A model generated the notes under the pieces. The model was given only the letters and a program-made list of their open reading frames with translations, was not told the origin of the DNA and did no database searches. Source: Anthropogastromicrobium sp963604075 (lineage in GTDB: Bacteria; Bacillota; Clostridia; Lachnospirales; Lachnospiraceae). From it: DNA of 31,005 bases. The translations under genes were made by a program, and so were the position numbers. Shown piece by piece: positions 8,241-16,331 of the stretch; the stretch's first letter is position 1; the number at the start of each line of letters is the position of its first letter. Location of the stretch: the NCBI GenBank assembly GCA_963604075.1, contig CAVCPW010000268.1, positions 1-31,005 on the forward strand, written 5' to 3'.

Positions 8241-8334
8241 TATCAGGAGGCGTGCAAGCGCCTTCTGATAAACTGCGGAGCAGTTATTTGGTTATGAGCA
8301 AATAGCGAAGCGGATTGCGAATATCCGCTTGACT
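8241..8334. repeat. Cluster of consecutive palindromes including a 31-bp repeated element
   Basis: Four further hairpins follow directly: 8241-8252/8259-8270 (12 bp, one G-T pair), AACTGC/GCAGTT (8271-8285), ATTTG/CAAAT (8286-8303), and AAGCGGAT/ATCCGCTT (8308-8330). The 31 bp at 8304-8334, which contain the last hairpin, recur exactly at 25405-25435. This looks like a REP- or MITE-like intergenic element. No gene is seen in it. Confidence 0.75.
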
Positions 8335-8373
8335 GGATTGAATATCAATATAGAAGAAAGTAGTGATTTATAA

Positions 8374-9723
8374 ATGGAAAACCGTGATCTGAAAATGGCA
8401 GAAAAAATTGCCGCATGTGTAGCCCAAAAGGGCGGCAGAACCTTCCTTGTCGGTGGATATGTGCGAGATCTCTTGATGGGAAAGCACAACAAAGATATTG
8501 ATATCGAGATCCACGGGGTACAGCCCGAGGAACTTGAGAAGATTCTTGATGGGTTAGGTTCTCGAACCGAGATGGGTGCAAGCTTCGGTGTCTATGGCCT
8601 GCGAGGTTATGATATTGACATCGCCATGCCACGTCAGGAGGAGGCGACCGGGCGTGGCCATAAGGATTTCAAAATCTATGTAGATCCATTCCTTGGAACC
8701 TACAAGGCTGCAATGCGCCGCGATTTTACAATAAACGCAATGATGCAGGATGTCTTGACAGGCGAGATTATTGATCATTTTGGCGGGCAGGATGATCTGA
8801 AAAAAGGAGTGCTTCGTCATGTAAATCCACATACATTTGCAGAGGATCCGCTTCGTGTGCTTCGAGCCGCACAGTTTGCTGCACGCTTTGAATTTGATAT
8901 TGCACCTGAGACAATTGAATTATCGCGCACAATGGATTTGACCACGCTTGCGCGTGAGCGTGTGATGGGAGAGCTTGAAAAAGCTTTATTAAAGGCTGCG
9001 CACCCGTCCATCTTCTTTGAAAAGATGCGAATTATGGATCAGCTCGATAACTGGTTCTTGCATTTGACTAAGCTTATCGAACTCGAGCAGCCGCCAAAAT
9101 ACCATCCTGAGGGTGATGTATGGACACATACGATGCGTGTCCTTGACAGTGCGGCTTCGTTTCGTGACAAGGCAAAAAATCCAGTTGGACTGATGTTGTC
9201 TGCGTTGACGCATGATCTTGGAAAAATTACAGCAACGATAGTTGACGATAAGGGGATTATTCATGCATATGGACATGCAAAGCAGGGAGATCCGTTTGCA
9301 AAAGAGTTCTTAGAACGCATAACAAATGAGACAAAGCTAATCCGTTATGTGCGAAATATGGTTTCACTTCATATGAGACCATACGAGCTTGCAAAAGAAA
9401 ATGCAGATAAAAAAACTACAAATATGTTATTCGACAGTGCAATTTCACCGGAAGATTTATTGTTATTGTCTACGTCAGATCAGATGGGCAAGGGAAACGG
9501 CCGCATCATTCCAGAGTATGAAGAATATCTGAGAGAAAGGTTATCATGGTATCGATACACTATGGAGCAGCCGTGCGTCATGGGGGCCGATTTGATCCAG
9601 GCAGGACTCAAACCAGGTCCGAAATTCAGCGAGATCCTTGCATTTGCGCACAATTTACATCTTTCCAATGTTGGAAAAGAAGACGCCTTGAAGCAGACTT
9701 TGGCATATGCGAAGACACTTTAA
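8374..9723 (+). CDS. CCA-adding-type tRNA nucleotidyltransferase with HD domain
   Basis: This class II nucleotidyltransferase of 449 residues probably adds or repairs the tRNA 3' CCA end. The head carries the FLVGGYVRDLLMG loop and the two metal-binding aspartates in KDIDIEI (residues about 27-52). It is followed by RRDFTINAMM, then the base-recognition region EDPLRVLRAAQFAARF near residue 165. A C-terminal HD phosphohydrolase domain is visible (WTHTMRVLD, LTHDLGK, about residues 250-290). Such HD-bearing members can hydrolyse 2',3'-cyclic or 2'-phosphates in related proteins. The ribosome site is weak (AGAAGAAAG). It is a housekeeping gene placed between glycosidases. A poly(A) polymerase role cannot be excluded by motif alone. 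Confidence 0.85.
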   Translation: MENRDLKMAEKIAACVAQKGGRTFLVGGYVRDLLMGKHNKDIDIEIHGVQPEELEKILDGLGSRTEMGASFGVYGLRGYDIDIAMPRQEEATGRGHKDFKIYVDPFLGTYKAAMRRDFTINAMMQDVLTGEIIDHFGGQDDLKKGVLRHVNPHTFAEDPLRVLRAAQFAARFEFDIAPETIELSRTMDLTTLARERVMGELEKALLKAAHPSIFFEKMRIMDQLDNWFLHLTKLIELEQPPKYHPEGDVWTHTMRVLDSAASFRDKAKNPVGLMLSALTHDLGKITATIVDDKGIIHAYGHAKQGDPFAKEFLERITNETKLIRYVRNMVSLHMRPYELAKENADKKTTNMLFDSAISPEDLLLLSTSDQMGKGNGRIIPEYEEYLRERLSWYRYTMEQPCVMGADLIQAGLKPGPKFSEILAFAHNLHLSNVGKEDALKQTLAYAKTL

Positions 9724-9810
9724 ATGTGTAAAATATGGCATGAAATTTGTATAGAATATACAAAGATATGACTGTATTATTTTACAAAAAGACAGAAAAT
9801 AAGAAGAATC

Positions 9811-9839
9811 TTTACATTTTGACAAGAGTCAGATATACT
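9811..9839 (+). promoter_or_regulatory. Promoter of the alpha-galactosidase gene
   Basis: TTTACA (9811-9816) and TATACT (9834-9839) have an ideal 17-nt spacer. A TTGACA at 9819-9824 lies within the spacer but only 9 nt from the -10, so it cannot pair with it. Confidence 0.65.
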
Positions 9840-9892
9840 AACAGACGTAAAAGTGCATGCGCCATTTTGAGCGCGAAAAGGAGGGTGGCAAG

Positions 9893-12076
9893 TTGATTCG
9901 GTATCTTGAAGAAAAGAAGCTGTTTCAGTTGGACACGGCAAACACAACTTATGTAATAGGTCTTACCCCGGAAGGGTATGTAGGACATGTCTATTATGGT
10001 GACAGACTCTTCGGTGATGCAGTCAGCACGATGCTTCGCACAGAAGAACCACCGTTTACCCCATCAAAGAACTTACGGGAAAAGTCAGCTTTTCTTGACT
10101 TTTTCCCAATGGAATATCCGACCGGCGGAATTGGTGATTACAGAGAAAGTTGTCTGGATGTACGAAATGAAGCAGGAAGCAAAGCATCCGAGATTTTCTA
10201 TTCTGATCATGCCATCACAGATGGCAAGCCACGTTTAGAAGGTCTTCCGGCATCATTCGGCACGACTGATGAAGTACAGACACTCGTGATCACCTGCAAA
10301 GATCCGGTGCTTGGGCTGACCGTGGAACTGATGTATTCGGTTTTTGAGAAAGAAGATGTCATTGCCCGCAGCACACGCATTGTAAACGAAGGTTCGCAAA
10401 ATCTTCGCTTAGAGAAAGTCTACAGTGCATGTCTGGATATGGACAATGAAAATTTTGAACTTTTAAATCTGCATGGTTCATGGGCAAGAGAGCGTCACAT
10501 CCAAAGGCGCGAGTTGGCTTACGGCAAACAGCTGATGTCTTCTCAGAAGGGCGAATCCAGTCATCAGGAGCATCCGTTCCAGGCACTTGTCACAAAGGGC
10601 TGCGATCAGGAGCACGGAAAGGTTTACGGAATGCATTTTGTGTACTCTGGTAACTTTATCGCGCAGACCGAGCGTACCCAGTTTGACATGGTGCGTATGG
10701 TAATGGGAATTTCAGCAGAGGAATTTTGCTGGAAACTTGCTCCGGGTGAATCCTTCCAGGCACCGGAGGTTATTCTTGTCTATTCTTCCACAGGCCTTGG
10801 AAAGATGTCCAGAAGCTATCACGACTTCTATCGCAGCCATATGATTCGCAGCCCGTACAACCATCGCAAGCGTCCAATCCTGATTAACAACTGGGAGGCG
10901 ACTTATTTCAACTTCGACACACAAAAGCTCTTAGATATTGCAAAAGAGGCGAAAAAGTGCGGAATAGAAATGCTTGTTATGGATGATGGCTGGTTTGGCC
11001 ATCGAAACAACGATGACAGCTCACTAGGCGACTGGAAGGTGAACACTGATAAAATTCAGGGCGGCCTAAAATATCTTGTCGATGAGGTCAATAAGATCGG
11101 TCTAGAGTTTGGTATCTGGTTTGAGCCTGAGATGATTTCACCGGATTCTGATCTGTATCGTGCACATCCAGACTGGGCGATCCATATTGATGGCAGAGCG
11201 GCAACGCAGAGCCGTTGCCAGTATGTGCTTGACTTATCGCGTAAGGAAGTGCGTGACTATGTGTACGAACAGGTTTCGTCCATTCTTCACAGCGCAAATA
11301 TCCGTTATGTCAAGTGGGATATGAACCGTCAATTGAGCGACCTTGGAAGCAGTTATTTACCTGTAGAGCATAAGCAGGAGTTGTTCCATCGATATACACT
11401 CGGAGTGTATGAATTGCAGGAGCGACTGGTTACGGAGTTTCCTGAATTGCTGCTTGAAAACTGTTCTGGCGGCGGTGCAAGATTTGATCCTGGTATGCTA
11501 TATTACTCTCCTCAGATCTGGTGCTCTGATGATACCGATGCAATTGAGCGTCTGCTGATTCAGGAAGGAACAGCGCTGATTTATCCGCTTTGTTCCATGG
11601 GCGCTCATGTCAGCGATTGTCCGAATCATACAGTTGGCAGAGTGACACCGTTTGAGACAAGAGGTCATGTGGCTCTTGCTGGAACCTTTGGATATGAGCT
11701 TGATGTAACAAAGATTCCAGAGGAAGACAGACAGATGATTCCGCAGCAGATCGAGATGTATCATAAATATCACGAGCTAGTTCGTGAGGGAGATTATTAT
11801 CGTATCGCTTCCTACAGTGAAAATCATCTGTATGACTGTTGGGCAGTATCGGCAAAGGATAAGAGCGAGGTGCTTGTCACCTACGTTCAGGTTCACTCAA
11901 CACCGAATGCTCACAGCAGAAAGCTTTATTTGAGAGGTTTTGAACCTCAGTCTGTTTACTGTCTTGAGGAGACCGGGGAGACCTTCACCGGAGAAATCCT
12001 TGAAAAGTATGGCTATTTAATTCGTCCATTGTGGGGCGATTATCGCAGCAAACTGCTGCACTTTGTGAGGGTATAA
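9893..12076 (+). CDS. GH36 alpha-galactosidase
   Basis: This retaining alpha-galactosidase (728 residues, typical length for the GH36 tetrameric type) hydrolyses raffinose-family or galactomannan side-chain galactose. An N-terminal beta-supersandwich precedes the (beta/alpha)8 barrel, which carries MLVMDDGWFG, FGIWFEPEM and SRCQYVLDLS. The nucleophile is D476 in VKWDMNR and the acid/base is D546 in CSDDTDA, 70 residues apart as in known family members. LLLENCSGGGARFD lies between them. I chose the TTG at 9893 because AAAAGGAGGG (9876-9885) is correctly spaced for it. The upstream ATG at 9857 would put this site inside the gene. No signal peptide is visible, so it is cytoplasmic. It has its own promoter. 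Confidence 0.94.
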   Translation: MIRYLEEKKLFQLDTANTTYVIGLTPEGYVGHVYYGDRLFGDAVSTMLRTEEPPFTPSKNLREKSAFLDFFPMEYPTGGIGDYRESCLDVRNEAGSKASEIFYSDHAITDGKPRLEGLPASFGTTDEVQTLVITCKDPVLGLTVELMYSVFEKEDVIARSTRIVNEGSQNLRLEKVYSACLDMDNENFELLNLHGSWARERHIQRRELAYGKQLMSSQKGESSHQEHPFQALVTKGCDQEHGKVYGMHFVYSGNFIAQTERTQFDMVRMVMGISAEEFCWKLAPGESFQAPEVILVYSSTGLGKMSRSYHDFYRSHMIRSPYNHRKRPILINNWEATYFNFDTQKLLDIAKEAKKCGIEMLVMDDGWFGHRNNDDSSLGDWKVNTDKIQGGLKYLVDEVNKIGLEFGIWFEPEMISPDSDLYRAHPDWAIHIDGRAATQSRCQYVLDLSRKEVRDYVYEQVSSILHSANIRYVKWDMNRQLSDLGSSYLPVEHKQELFHRYTLGVYELQERLVTEFPELLLENCSGGGARFDPGMLYYSPQIWCSDDTDAIERLLIQEGTALIYPLCSMGAHVSDCPNHTVGRVTPFETRGHVALAGTFGYELDVTKIPEEDRQMIPQQIEMYHKYHELVREGDYYRIASYSENHLYDCWAVSAKDKSEVLVTYVQVHSTPNAHSRKLYLRGFEPQSVYCLEETGETFTGEILEKYGYLIRPLWGDYRSKLLHFVRV

Positions 12077-12087
12077 TTTTATAAAAG

Positions 12088-12175
12088 CTTCTTACATCGA
12101 ATGTTTTTTTGAACAAAAAAAGTGTGTAGAAACTTCTTACATTGAATGTTTTTTGAACAAAAAAGTGTGTGAAAA
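12088..12175 (+). repeat. 45/43-bp tandem duplication after the alpha-galactosidase gene
   Basis: Two adjacent copies, 12088-12132 and 12133-12175, both start CTTCTTACAT and contain an A/T palindrome (poly-T, GAAC, poly-A) then GTGTGT. They differ by a few substitutions and homopolymer lengths. They may double as a terminator. No coding potential is seen. Confidence 0.85.
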
Positions 12176-12217
12176 ACTAAATTAAAAGGATTGTAAGTGC
12201 GTATCATGAGACAATGT

Positions 12218-12249
12218 ATATCAAGAGTGGTAAAAGTAACACTTGATAT
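12218..12249. promoter_or_regulatory. Operator-like palindrome upstream of the BlaI-type gene
   Basis: ATATCAAGAGT (12218-12228) and ACACTTGATAT (12239-12249) form 11-bp arms with one mismatch around a 10-bp centre. It lies 84 nt before the regulator's start codon and could be an autoregulatory site or a leader hairpin. Confidence 0.45.
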
Positions 12250-12332
12250 CTATGACTGATGTAGTAAATTGGGTACAAGATTTCTATTGAAGGAGACCGG
12301 TATCTGATACGCGTAGAAAGGTGCGTCAGAAT

Positions 12333-12713
12333 ATGGAAAGAGAACCATTAAGTACTTGTGAAGCAATGATCATGAAAGTAATTTGGGATCAAAAAGAAGA
12401 TATTTCAGTTCCGAAGCTGATTGATTTAATTCAGGAGCGTTACGAAAGAGATTATAAGAGAACTACAGTAGTAACCTTCCTTAGCCGTTTAAATGGAAAA
12501 GGTTTCATCAGCTCACGTCGTGCAGGCAGAATTTCTTATATTCATGCCGAGAAGAGTGAAGAAGAATATAAGGCAAATCTTTCCGCTCGCGAGGTTAATT
12601 TCTGGTTTAACGGAAAGCCGGCCGAATTCATTGCAGCATTTTCAAAAAATCAGCCTCTTTCGAAAGAAGATATTGAACAGATAAGAGGCTTATTGGATGG
12701 GATGGATAAGTGA
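12333..12713 (+). CDS. BlaI/MecI/CopY-family repressor, no sensor partner nearby
   Basis: This is a 126-residue winged-helix repressor of the Penicillinase_R family. The N-terminal half has the expected order: PLSTCEAMIMKVIWD (helix 1), ISVPKLIDLI, then the recognition helix and wing in KRTTVVTFLSRLNGKGFISSRR. The acidic C-terminal helices would mediate dimerisation. The ATG at 12333 fits AGAAAGG at 12316-12322. The in-frame GTG at 12321 overlaps that site and is less likely. Classical members are inactivated by a BlaR1/MecR1 membrane protease, and none lies here, so the signal is unknown. The palindrome at 12218-12249 is a candidate target, but it does not match the TACA-N2-TGTA core of the well-known operators. 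Confidence 0.85.
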   Translation: MEREPLSTCEAMIMKVIWDQKEDISVPKLIDLIQERYERDYKRTTVVTFLSRLNGKGFISSRRAGRISYIHAEKSEEEYKANLSAREVNFWFNGKPAEFIAAFSKNQPLSKEDIEQIRGLLDGMDK

Positions 12714-12741
12714 CTGTGAACTATCAAGAATATATTAACTC

Positions 12742-12771
12742 TTGACAACATGGCAGCAATAGTGGTAGTGT
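12742..12771 (+). promoter_or_regulatory. Candidate purC promoter
   Basis: A perfect TTGACA (12742-12747) is followed after 18 nt by TAGTGT (12766-12771), a poor -10. This is consistent with a weak or regulated start. Confidence 0.4.
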
Positions 12772-12774
12772 AAG

Positions 12775-12833
12775 TGTATTGCGAAAAGGCGCCCCGCTGA
12801 AGATGCGTAAGCGACTGCTTCGCTCACAATACA
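12775..12833 (+). promoter_or_regulatory. Stem-loop in the purC leader
   Basis: TGTATTG (12775-12781) pairs with CAATACA (12827-12833). Just inside, CGAA/TTCG extends the stem after a bulge, closing a 30 to 40-nt GC-rich loop shortly before the purC ribosome site. It does not resemble a purine riboswitch core. Confidence 0.35.
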
Positions 12834-12858
12834 ATATAATAAAGGATGGGTATTTACA

Positions 12859-13731
12859 ATGAGAGAGTTAAAGCCAATCAAAGAAGGCAAGGTACGCGAG
12901 ATCTATGATAACGGCGACAGCCTGATCATGGTAGCGACTGACCGTATCAGCTGCTTCGATGTCATTCTGAACAATGTGGTAACTAAGAAGGGAACAGTCC
13001 TTACTCAGATGTCCAAATTCTGGTTTGACATGACGAAAGATATTCTTCCAAATCACATGATCTCAGCAGATGTAAAGGATATGCCGGAATTTTTCCAGCA
13101 GGAGAAGTTTGATGGAAACAGCATGATGTGCCGCAAACTGCAGATGCTTCCTCTGGAGTGTATTGTGCGCGGATATATTACCGGCAGTGGCTGGGCAAGC
13201 TATCAGAAGACTGGTAAGGTATGTGGAATCGAGCTGCCGGAAGGCTTAAAGGAGTCAGATAAGCTTACTGAACCAATTTATACACCTTCTACCAAGGCTG
13301 AGATTGGCGATCATGATGAGAACATCTCCTATGAGCAGAGTATTGCACACTTAGAGAAGTATTTCCCAGGCAAGGGTGAGGAGTACGCACAGAAGCTTCG
13401 CGACTACACCATCGCACTGTACAAGAAGTGTGCAGACTATGCACTGAGCAAGGGAATTATTATTGCAGATACCAAGTTTGAGTTTGGTCTGGATGAGAAT
13501 GGAAATATTGTTCTTGGCGATGAGATGCTTACACCGGACAGCTCACGTTTCTGGCCGGCAGAGGGTTATGAACCAGGACATGGTCAGCCATCCTTCGACA
13601 AGCAGTTTGCCCGTGATTGGTTAAAGGCAAACCCGGATAATGACTGGACACTGCCACAGGAGATTGTTGATAAGACAATCGAAAAATACTTACAGGCATA
13701 TGAAATGCTGACTGGAAAGCCATTAGCATAA
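12859..13731 (+). CDS. purC: Phosphoribosylaminoimidazole-succinocarboxamide synthase (SAICAR synthetase)
   Basis: This enzyme joins CAIR and aspartate with ATP to give SAICAR, in purine biosynthesis. The 290-residue protein carries the family's landmarks from the start: LKPIKEGKVREIYD (nucleotide loop), VATDRISCFDVIL, the signature ECIVRGYITGSGWASY (about residues 100-115), TPSTKAEIGDHDENIS, and IIADTKFEFGLDENG with LGDEMLTPDSSRFW near the C-terminus. The length is in the longer family class (about 290-300). AAAGGATG (12841-12848) lies upstream of the ATG. It stands alone here, without other pur genes, and the following hairpin with a T tract suggests a single-gene transcript. Confidence 0.96.
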   Translation: MRELKPIKEGKVREIYDNGDSLIMVATDRISCFDVILNNVVTKKGTVLTQMSKFWFDMTKDILPNHMISADVKDMPEFFQQEKFDGNSMMCRKLQMLPLECIVRGYITGSGWASYQKTGKVCGIELPEGLKESDKLTEPIYTPSTKAEIGDHDENISYEQSIAHLEKYFPGKGEEYAQKLRDYTIALYKKCADYALSKGIIIADTKFEFGLDENGNIVLGDEMLTPDSSRFWPAEGYEPGHGQPSFDKQFARDWLKANPDNDWTLPQEIVDKTIEKYLQAYEMLTGKPLA

Positions 13732-13785
13732 GGCATAGGCAGTAGAGAGCGTAGTAGTTCGATATCAGTTGGGGCAAAATATCTT

Positions 13786-13814
13786 TTGACTCCAACGTCA
13801 TAAAACTTTGTAAC
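13786..13814 (+). promoter_or_regulatory. Weak candidate promoter upstream of the CdaR-type gene
   Basis: TTGACT (13786-13791), 17 nt, then TGTAAC (13809-13814). A perfect small hairpin TTAGTC/GACTAA (13818-13832) and the purC terminator lie between it and the next start codon, so any transcript from here would have to read through a terminator. Confidence 0.3.
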
Positions 13815-13841
13815 ACATTAGTCGTAGACTAAAGCAAATAG

Positions 13842-13869
13842 GGGCATATCATAAGTGGTATGCCCTTTT
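13842..13869 (+). terminator. Intrinsic terminator between purC and the CdaR-type gene
   Basis: GGGCATA (13842-13848) pairs with TATGCCC (13859-13865), followed by TTTT. It sits only 26 nt before the next start, so it may also act as an attenuator. Confidence 0.6.
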
Positions 13870-13894
13870 GTTGTACAGGAAAAGGGAGAGAAAC

Positions 13895-14989
13895 ATGGAA
13901 TTGATAAGTGCAGCGATTGCGCAGCAGATCGTAGATACAGTTAAGAGTGTGTGTAATCAGGATATAAATTTTATCGATGCCTCAGGCGTGATTATTGCAA
14001 GCACGGATCAGCAGCGAATAAATACGTTTCATGAAATTGGATATCAGGCAGCCGCTACGGCAACTACTATAGAGGTTTTTGATGATGAGAGCTATTTTGG
14101 AACGAAAAAAGGTATAAATATTCCTGTTATGTATCATGACCGGTTGGTGGCAGTAATAGGAATTACAGGTGAAGTAAATAAAGTGCGGCAATATGCATTT
14201 CTTGCACAGAAGATCACAAATATTATTTTGCGTGAACGTGAGCTGGAAACACTTGGAAACCAGAAAAAGAATCGTCTGAACTATGTGATCAGATGTCTGA
14301 TAAGCGGTGAGAGGATAGAGAAAAACTATTTGAGTGAAACACTTGCCGAGAATGGACTTAGCGAAAATGCGATATGCCGTGTAGTATTAGTGCGCCTGAA
14401 TGAACGTTATAATCCGAACAATCTTTTTATGATACAGTCAGCAATCACACAGACATTTCAGCGTATGAACCTGACATTTTTCCGTTATAGTTATCCCAAT
14501 GAGTATATATTGATTGCAAATAGTGAAAAAGTAGAGCAAAAGATGGAGATGCTAGAAAAGCTGGCTTCAGATTATGACACCGTTTTAAAGATAGGAGTCG
14601 GTTCGGGAGTGAAAATCTCACAGAGTTCGCTGTCGTACCAGAGTGCCAAGATGGCATTAGAATGCCAGAAAAAGCGTGGAACAGTGATGTTGTATGACAG
14701 GCTGGATTATGAGCTGCTGCTTGGAAATGTTAGTGCGCATAATAGGAAATCATATATTGGAAAAGTGCTGAAGGGGCTATCAGATGATGATATTGCCCTT
14801 CTGGAGTGCTACTATGAAGAAGAAATGTCTCTTAAAGCTACAAGTGAACGCCTTTATATACATAAAAATAGTCTCCAGTACCGCCTGAACGCGATACGGG
14901 AGACTACGGGTTATGATCCCAGAAAATTTCGTGATGCTGTTGTGCTATACAGTGCAGTTAAGCTGTATGTAAGAAGCCAAAGCGAGTAA
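13895..14989 (+). CDS. CdaR-type sugar-diacid responsive transcriptional activator
   Basis: This 364-residue regulator of the CdaR/PucR type senses glycerate or sugar diacids in characterised relatives. The N-terminal diacid-recognition domain starts at ELISAAIAQQIVDTVKSVCNQDINFID and covers about residues 1-135, including GTKKGINIPVMYHDRLVAVIGITG. A GGDEF-like linker follows. The C-terminal PucR helix-turn-helix is clear near residues 300-360 (ATSERLYIHKNSLQYRLNAIRETTGYDPRKF). AAAAGGGAGAG precedes the ATG at 13895. The in-frame start at 13868 lacks a site. It faces the glycerate kinase-permease operon, which is probably its target (inference from context and family knowledge). Confidence 0.88.
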   Translation: MELISAAIAQQIVDTVKSVCNQDINFIDASGVIIASTDQQRINTFHEIGYQAAATATTIEVFDDESYFGTKKGINIPVMYHDRLVAVIGITGEVNKVRQYAFLAQKITNIILRERELETLGNQKKNRLNYVIRCLISGERIEKNYLSETLAENGLSENAICRVVLVRLNERYNPNNLFMIQSAITQTFQRMNLTFFRYSYPNEYILIANSEKVEQKMEMLEKLASDYDTVLKIGVGSGVKISQSSLSYQSAKMALECQKKRGTVMLYDRLDYELLLGNVSAHNRKSYIGKVLKGLSDDDIALLECYYEEEMSLKATSERLYIHKNSLQYRLNAIRETTGYDPRKFRDAVVLYSAVKLYVRSQSE

Positions 14990-15007
14990 TTGTTAATTGT
15001 TCAAAAA

Positions 15008-15060
15008 ACAGATACATGCAAAAGTATTTACAAACAGGTACATGTAAAAGTAATTTACAA
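15008..15060 (+). repeat. 26/27-bp tandem duplication between convergent genes
   Basis: Two adjacent copies, 15008-15033 and 15034-15060, share ACAGRTACATGYAAAAGTA and TTTACAA. They fill most of the gap between the CdaR-type gene and the convergent permease gene. No clear terminator hairpin is seen there. Confidence 0.8.
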
Positions 15061-15066
15061 TCGGAT

Positions 15067-16317
15067 TCAGATAAGGTAAACGATGATGGAAACGATTGTA
15101 CTGGTCAATCCAACGAGTGCTTCGTAAGGAATCAGCTTCATACGTTCCTTGATCTGCATATTTACAGAACCTCCGGTTGCATGGAAGAAGGAACCGTGCG
15201 GCAGAGAGTCAATAACAGTAGCTCCGGCGTGGATCATAGCACCGGCATCAAGAGCAGATACGCCTTTCTCGATGAGTGTGCCTGAGAAAGTCTGAGAAGC
15301 GATGGTGGATCCGGCAGTAGTGGAAGCTGTAGCGCCTGCCATAAGAATACCGGACAGAGGAGCCAGAAGGAATGCTGGCAGATTTCCCATCTCAAGGATA
15401 GAAATCATATCGTACTGAAGGTTGGAAGCCTTGATAATACCGGCAAGAGTTCCAGTACCGATAAGAAGGATAGAAACACCAATTACCTTGCTAAGACCAA
15501 ACTCAGAGTAGGAGACAACGTGACGGATCTGACCTGTTGCAAGCATACATACAAGACCACCTACAGGAAGTGCGATCAGCGGATCAATGGAGATACTTGC
15601 GATAGGACGCAGTGCAAGCAAGAGGATAACTACGAGTGGACCTGCGATAGCTGCTGCAAATGAAGGAAGCTTTTTAGACTCGGTGTGCTCAAGATCACTG
15701 TCCAGAATCATGCTGTCCTTCTTTTTATTAAGAACAGATGCAAGAAGGATTGTGACAACAACAGCACACAGTGCCGGGACGATGTTTCTCATCATAAGAG
15801 AAGTAAGATCAACATTGAAAGCCTCTGCTGTTGCAATGGTGTTCGGGTTTGGAGAAATAATATTTCCAGCTTTTCCTCCGCCAATCATAGCAAGAAGGAT
15901 AGAAGGCTTGCTGTAGCCTGCTTTTTTGCCGATAGCCATAGCAATCGGAGCAACTGTGATAACAGAAATATCAACGAAAACGCCGACTGCACAGATAATC
16001 ATGGCAGCGATAGCGATAGATACAAGTGCAAAACGCTCACCGAGCTTCTTAACAATTACATCAGCGATCTTTTCAGCTGAGCCAGTCTTTATAAGAGCAC
16101 CTGCAAGGATTCCTGATGTCAGGATTCGAAGGATAGAAGACATCATGCTCTGAGCACCGGAAATCATGGTGCTGACTGTTCCGTCAAGACCACCGCCGCC
16201 GATAAGTCCTCCGATGAGGGCACCCAGGATAAGGCTGTATGCCGGGTGAACTTTTTTGATAATAAGTACGATAGCAATGACAAGCCCTATAAGAGCTCCA
16301 TATGTTGTAAATGTCAT
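15067..16317 (-). CDS. GntP-family permease, probably glycerate/gluconate-type sugar acid uptake
   Basis: This is a polytopic membrane protein of 416 residues, rich in hydrophobic helices from the N-terminus (YGALIGLVIAIVLIIKKVHP, then ILGALIGGLIGGGG). It matches the GntP family of proton-coupled sugar-acid permeases. Characteristic segments include GILAGALIKTGSAEKIAD, FVDISVITVAPIAMAIGKKAGYS, NPNTIATAEAF and GATASTTAGSTIASQTF. A run of seven G lies 8 nt before the ATG as ribosome site. It starts 14 nt after the glycerate kinase stop, so the two form an operon. The substrate is inferred from this neighbour as glycerate. Gluconate or another hexonate is the alternative. Confidence 0.88.
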   Translation of the reverse strand: MTFTTYGALIGLVIAIVLIIKKVHPAYSLILGALIGGLIGGGGLDGTVSTMISGAQSMMSSILRILTSGILAGALIKTGSAEKIADVIVKKLGERFALVSIAIAAMIICAVGVFVDISVITVAPIAMAIGKKAGYSKPSILLAMIGGGKAGNIISPNPNTIATAEAFNVDLTSLMMRNIVPALCAVVVTILLASVLNKKKDSMILDSDLEHTESKKLPSFAAAIAGPLVVILLLALRPIASISIDPLIALPVGGLVCMLATGQIRHVVSYSEFGLSKVIGVSILLIGTGTLAGIIKASNLQYDMISILEMGNLPAFLLAPLSGILMAGATASTTAGSTIASQTFSGTLIEKGVSALDAGAMIHAGATVIDSLPHGSFFHATGGSVNMQIKERMKLIPYEALVGLTSTIVSIIVYLI

Positions 16318-16331
16318 AATTTTACCCCCCC

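Noticed and set aside
9819..9839. TTGACA with TATACT as the GH36 promoter
   Set aside because: The spacing is only 9 nt. TTTACA at 9811 with 17 nt is the workable pair.
12088..12175. Tandem repeats as classical BlaI operators
   Set aside because: The half sites are ACATT/AATGT with a single central base or a mismatch, not TACA-N2-TGTA. They fit better as one of several 3'-end duplications.
12206..12259. 17-codon ORF (MRQCISRVVKVTLDIYD) as a leader peptide for the BlaI-type gene
   Set aside because: The only purine-rich site is about 15 nt upstream, and the sequence is explained by the palindrome it contains.
12775..12858. Purine riboswitch before purC
   Set aside because: The conserved three-way junction with its paired loop sequences is not present. 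Only a single bulged stem is seen.
4679..15060. CRISPR array
   Set aside because: Repeats are adjacent or unrelated to each other, with no regular unique spacers and no cas genes.
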